From contig NZ_SLYB01000022.1 in assembly GCF_004340985.1 (NCBI RefSeq), forward strand, positions 1-38,917: a stretch of DNA of 38,917 bases, read 5' to 3'. This DNA is from Cricetibacter osteomyelitidis (lineage in GTDB: Bacteria > Pseudomonadota > Gammaproteobacteria > Enterobacterales > Pasteurellaceae). The translations under genes were made by a program, and so were the position numbers. Shown piece after piece: positions 36,292 to 38,917 of this stretch. The notes under the pieces were generated by a model. It ran no database searches. It was not told where the DNA came from and worked only from the letters and a program-made list of their open reading frames with translations. The stretch's first letter is position 1; every line of letters begins with the position of its first letter.

Positions 36292-37794
36292 ATGCAGGTT
36301 CCCTATTTAGAATTCGATCAAATTAGCAAATCCTTTCCCGGTGTTAAAGCATTACAAAATGTTTCATTTAAATGTTATGAAGGGAAAGTACATGCCCTAA
36401 TGGGAGAAAATGGTGCGGGTAAATCCACCTTACTGAAAATTTTAAGCGGTAACTATTTACCTACTGAAGGTAAAATGCATATAGGCGGGCGTACGCTTAC
36501 ATTTCGTACGACTAAAGATGCGTTACTGGCAGGAGTGGCAATTATTTACCAAGAATTAAATATTGTGCCGGACATGACCGTCGCTGAAAACCTTTGCTTG
36601 GGACAATTACCGCATTCTTTTGGGTTAGTTAATCGGAAAGAATTATTAGCTCGTACTCAAAAATATTTAGATAAATTAGAGTTAAATATTTCGCCAAATA
36701 CTCCCCTAAGAGAGCTTTCTATTGGGCAATGGCAGATGATAGAAATTGCAAAAGCACTGAGCCGCGGCGCTAAAATTATTGCATTCGATGAACCGACGAG
36801 TAGTTTATCTGCACCTGAAATTGAAAAGCTATTTTCGGTTATTGAAGAATTAAAAGCGGAAGGAAAAGTCATTCTATATGTGTCTCATCGCATGGAAGAA
36901 ATTTTTCGTATTAGTGATGAAATTACCGTATTGAAAGACGGTCAATTTGTTGAAACATTTTCGGATTTATCAAAAATTAACAATGATGTCCTCGTACGTA
37001 GTATGGTCGGGCGTAATTTAGGCGATGTGTATAATTACCGTTCAAGAGATGTGGGTGAAACTCGCTTAAAAGTGACCGCTCTTGCAAGCAGAAAACTGCC
37101 GGGAAACTTTAATCTTGAAGTTAAAGCAGGGGAAATTTTAGGATTATTCGGGTTGGTGGGAGCCGGTCGCTCGGAACTATTTAAAATCATTTTTGGCGCG
37201 GATCCGATGACTCAGGGAAAAATTGAGTTAGACGGCAAAGTCATTAGTATAAAGCGTCCTAAAGATGCGATTGAGCAAGGGATAGTGTTATGTCCTGAGG
37301 ATCGTAAGAAAGAAGGAATAATTCCTTTGGGGAGTGTTGCGGAAAATATTAATCTAAGTGCCAGACGTTCTCATAATTTCTTAAAATTTATTATTAATGA
37401 ATCTTGGGAAAAGCAAAATGCTGAAAAACAACGTCAGAAAATGAATGTGAAAACACCGTCTATTGAACAGCTTATTATGAATTTGTCCGGTGGGAATCAA
37501 CAAAAAGTCATTTTAGGCCGTTGGCTATCCGAAGATATCAAAGTGCTTTTGTTAGATGAACCGACTCGTGGTATTGATGTCGGCGCCAAATCAGAAATTT
37601 ATGATCTGATTTTTAAATTAGCAGATGAAAAAATCGCGATCATTGTGATTTCCAGTGATTTGCCGGAAGTTATCGGTTTATCGGATCGTATAATGGTGAT
37701 GAGAAATCAGCAGATTACAGGTATTGTAGAACGTAAAGACGCTACAGAAGAAGGTGTTTTAAAACTTGCTATGGTTGAAACCAAAGCTGCGTAG
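36292..37794 (+). CDS. araG: L-arabinose ABC transporter, ATP-binding protein
   Basis: 500 residues, two ABC domains in tandem as in AraG/RbsA/MglA. The first has Walker A GENGAGKST (about residues 39-47), a signature-like LSIGQWQMIEIAKAL and Walker B IIAFDEPTSSLS. The second has a degenerate Walker A GLVGAGRSE, the signature LSGGNQQKVILGRWL and LLLDEPTRGIDVG. It powers sugar import at the cytoplasmic face of AraH. GGAGG precedes the ATG, and araH follows 18 bases after the stop. Assignment to arabinose rests on araF. Confidence 0.95.
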   Translation: MQVPYLEFDQISKSFPGVKALQNVSFKCYEGKVHALMGENGAGKSTLLKILSGNYLPTEGKMHIGGRTLTFRTTKDALLAGVAIIYQELNIVPDMTVAENLCLGQLPHSFGLVNRKELLARTQKYLDKLELNISPNTPLRELSIGQWQMIEIAKALSRGAKIIAFDEPTSSLSAPEIEKLFSVIEELKAEGKVILYVSHRMEEIFRISDEITVLKDGQFVETFSDLSKINNDVLVRSMVGRNLGDVYNYRSRDVGETRLKVTALASRKLPGNFNLEVKAGEILGLFGLVGAGRSELFKIIFGADPMTQGKIELDGKVISIKRPKDAIEQGIVLCPEDRKKEGIIPLGSVAENINLSARRSHNFLKFIINESWEKQNAEKQRQKMNVKTPSIEQLIMNLSGGNQQKVILGRWLSEDIKVLLLDEPTRGIDVGAKSEIYDLIFKLADEKIAIIVISSDLPEVIGLSDRIMVMRNQQITGIVERKDATEEGVLKLAMVETKAA

Positions 37795-37812
37795 TATAAG
37801 GAGAATTAGTAT

Positions 37813-38781
37813 ATGGCCTCAACAACATCTCAAACTCAAAAAGTGAGTAGTTTTAATAAGATTTGGAATTCTTATGGAATGCTGTTAATTTTTGCTGTTA
37901 TTTTTATATCCGCCTGCTTGTTTATTCCGAATTTTGCTACGGTGATTAATATGAAAGGCTTGGGATTAGCCATTTCAATGAGCGGTATGGTTGCTTGTGG
38001 AATGTTATTTTGCCTTGCCGCAGGTGAAATTGATTTATCCGTCGCCTCCGTAATTGCATGTGCAGGTGTTGTTACCGCCACAGTAATTAACCTTACTCAA
38101 AGTGTTACATTAGGCGTGTTATCCGGAGTTTCATTAGGTGCGTTAATTGGTCTGATAAATGGTTTTGTTATAGCGAAACTAAAAATTAATTCTTTGATCA
38201 CGACGTTAGCAAGTATGCAAATTGCACGTGGTTTAGGCTATATTATTTCTGATGGTAAAGCGGTCGGTATTACAAAAGAAGAGTTTTTTGAGTTAGGTTA
38301 TCAAAATGTGTTTGGCATCCCTCTGCCTATTTTATTCACTATTATTTGTATTGCTATCTTTGGTTTTTTGTTAAGTAAAACAACTTACGGACGTAATACT
38401 TTGGCCATTGGTGGTAATGAAGAGGCCGCACGGTTAGCCGGTATTAATGTTGATCGTACAAAATTAATTATTTTTGTGGTATCAGGCGCTATTTCAGCAC
38501 TGGCAGGCGTTATTCTTGCAGCCCGTATGACGAGCGGACAACCAATGACTTCTATTGGTTTTGAATTAGTCGCAATTTCTGCTTGTGTACTTGGTGGCGT
38601 ATCCTTAAACGGCGGCGTTGCTAAAATTTCTTTTATTATTGCAGGGGTATTAATTTTAGGAACAATTGAAAATGCAATGAATTTGTTAAATATTTCACCG
38701 TTCGCACAATATGTAGTGAGAGGGTTGATTTTATTGATTGCCGTTATTTTCGATAGATATAAACAAAAGTTAATTAAATAA
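37813..38781 (+). CDS. araH: L-arabinose ABC transporter permease
   Basis: A 322-residue permease with about eight to ten hydrophobic helices. It is of the sugar ABC permease type: AAGEIDLSVASVIACAGV near residue 60 and LAIGGNEEAARLAGINVDRT near 200, the latter contacting the ATPase. It forms the membrane channel with AraG. The start at 37,813 has AAGGAG upstream. It is the last gene of the operon and is followed by two hairpins. Confidence 0.95.
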   Translation: MASTTSQTQKVSSFNKIWNSYGMLLIFAVIFISACLFIPNFATVINMKGLGLAISMSGMVACGMLFCLAAGEIDLSVASVIACAGVVTATVINLTQSVTLGVLSGVSLGALIGLINGFVIAKLKINSLITTLASMQIARGLGYIISDGKAVGITKEEFFELGYQNVFGIPLPILFTIICIAIFGFLLSKTTYGRNTLAIGGNEEAARLAGINVDRTKLIIFVVSGAISALAGVILAARMTSGQPMTSIGFELVAISACVLGGVSLNGGVAKISFIIAGVLILGTIENAMNLLNISPFAQYVVRGLILLIAVIFDRYKQKLIK

Positions 38782-38798
38782 AAAGTTCATAATATAAC

Positions 38799-38863
38799 GA
38801 TGCGAGTACAAAGGTACTCGCATCAGACCGCTGACAAACCTCTAGACATCCATCTAGAGGTTT
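38799..38863 (+). terminator. Two successive perfect hairpins after araH
   Basis: First: GATGCGAGTAC (38,799-38,809) with GTACTCGCATC (38,814-38,824), an AAAG loop. Second: AAACCTCTAGA (38,836-38,846) with TCTAGAGGTTT (38,853-38,863). Neither has a long T tract, but both are perfect 11-base stems, and together they probably end or attenuate araFGH transcription. Confidence 0.65.
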
Positions 38864-38896
38864 GATCTAATAGGCATATCGAAAAAGGAAATGTCT

Positions 38897-38917
38897 ATGC
38901 TCAAAAATACCGTCTCT
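38897..38917 (+). CDS. Possible start of the next gene, cut by the window end
   Basis: ATG at 38,897 lies 7 bases after AAGGA and reads MLKNTVS to the end. An in-frame ATG at 38,891 is too close to the ribosome site. Seven codons do not allow identification; further arabinose genes would be expected here. Confidence 0.4.

Overview
The window looks like a chromosome segment from a Pasteurellaceae bacterium of the Haemophilus/Aggregatibacter branch. By eye I count about 21 exact copies of the Haemophilus-type DNA uptake signal (AAGTGCGGT or its complement) between positions 694 and 24,693. Several of these form the arms of hairpins at gene ends. The core gene content (polA, purA, menA, rraA, the e(P4) lipoprotein, lldP-lutABC, araFGH/araD) fits this family. 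I cannot name a species from the sequence alone.

Layout, left to right. 1-2,680 is a decayed type VI secretion effector/immunity remnant: two tandem Sel1/DUF6396-type immunity-like genes with near-identical ends and divergent middles, the start of a third copy fused to a fragment of a phospholipase D (Tle5-like) effector, and a pdxH tail. 2,676-9,221 is ordinary core sequence: polA, purA, trmO, menA, rraA. 9,222-13,086 holds an IS end remnant, the e(P4) phosphatase (hel), a maltose-acetyltransferase gene broken by one amber codon, an NfsA-like flavin reductase and an AAA/DUF4143 ATPase. 13,100-16,960 is a patchwork. It has remnants of a metallo-beta-lactamase-fold gene, a DMT exporter and an Old Yellow Enzyme reductase. 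Between them is a clean LysR/aldo-keto reductase pair bounded on both sides by hairpins made of the Neisseria uptake sequence (ATGCCGTCTGAA), so this block is probably of Neisseria origin.

16,960-21,545 is the lactate utilisation operon (lldP-lutA-lutB-lutC, minus strand) with a perfect CRP-type palindrome upstream. 21,909-24,500 is an autotransporter adhesin-like protein. 24,709-33,011 is the most unusual part. An intact tusA-like/yeeE thiosulfate-uptake pair lies on the right. A duplicated tusA plus the 3' end of yeeE lies on the left, fused in frame to the start of an IS transposase through an 8-base microhomology. Between the two copies sits a tight four-gene cassette (25,811-30,975): a membrane protein with a helical insert, a P-loop GTPase, a coiled-coil membrane protein and a secreted Sel1/WG-repeat protein. 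I do not recognise this cassette as a described system. It is my main candidate for something new.

33,218-34,018 encodes a TauE-type sulfur-compound exporter, a logical partner of the yeeE/tusA pair. 34,325 to the end is an L-arabinose locus: araD divergent from araF-araG-araH, with a CRP-like site and a perfect inverted repeat between them. I see no exact Haemophilus-type uptake signal from 24,694 to the end (about 14 kb), which may mean that much of the right part was acquired more recently.
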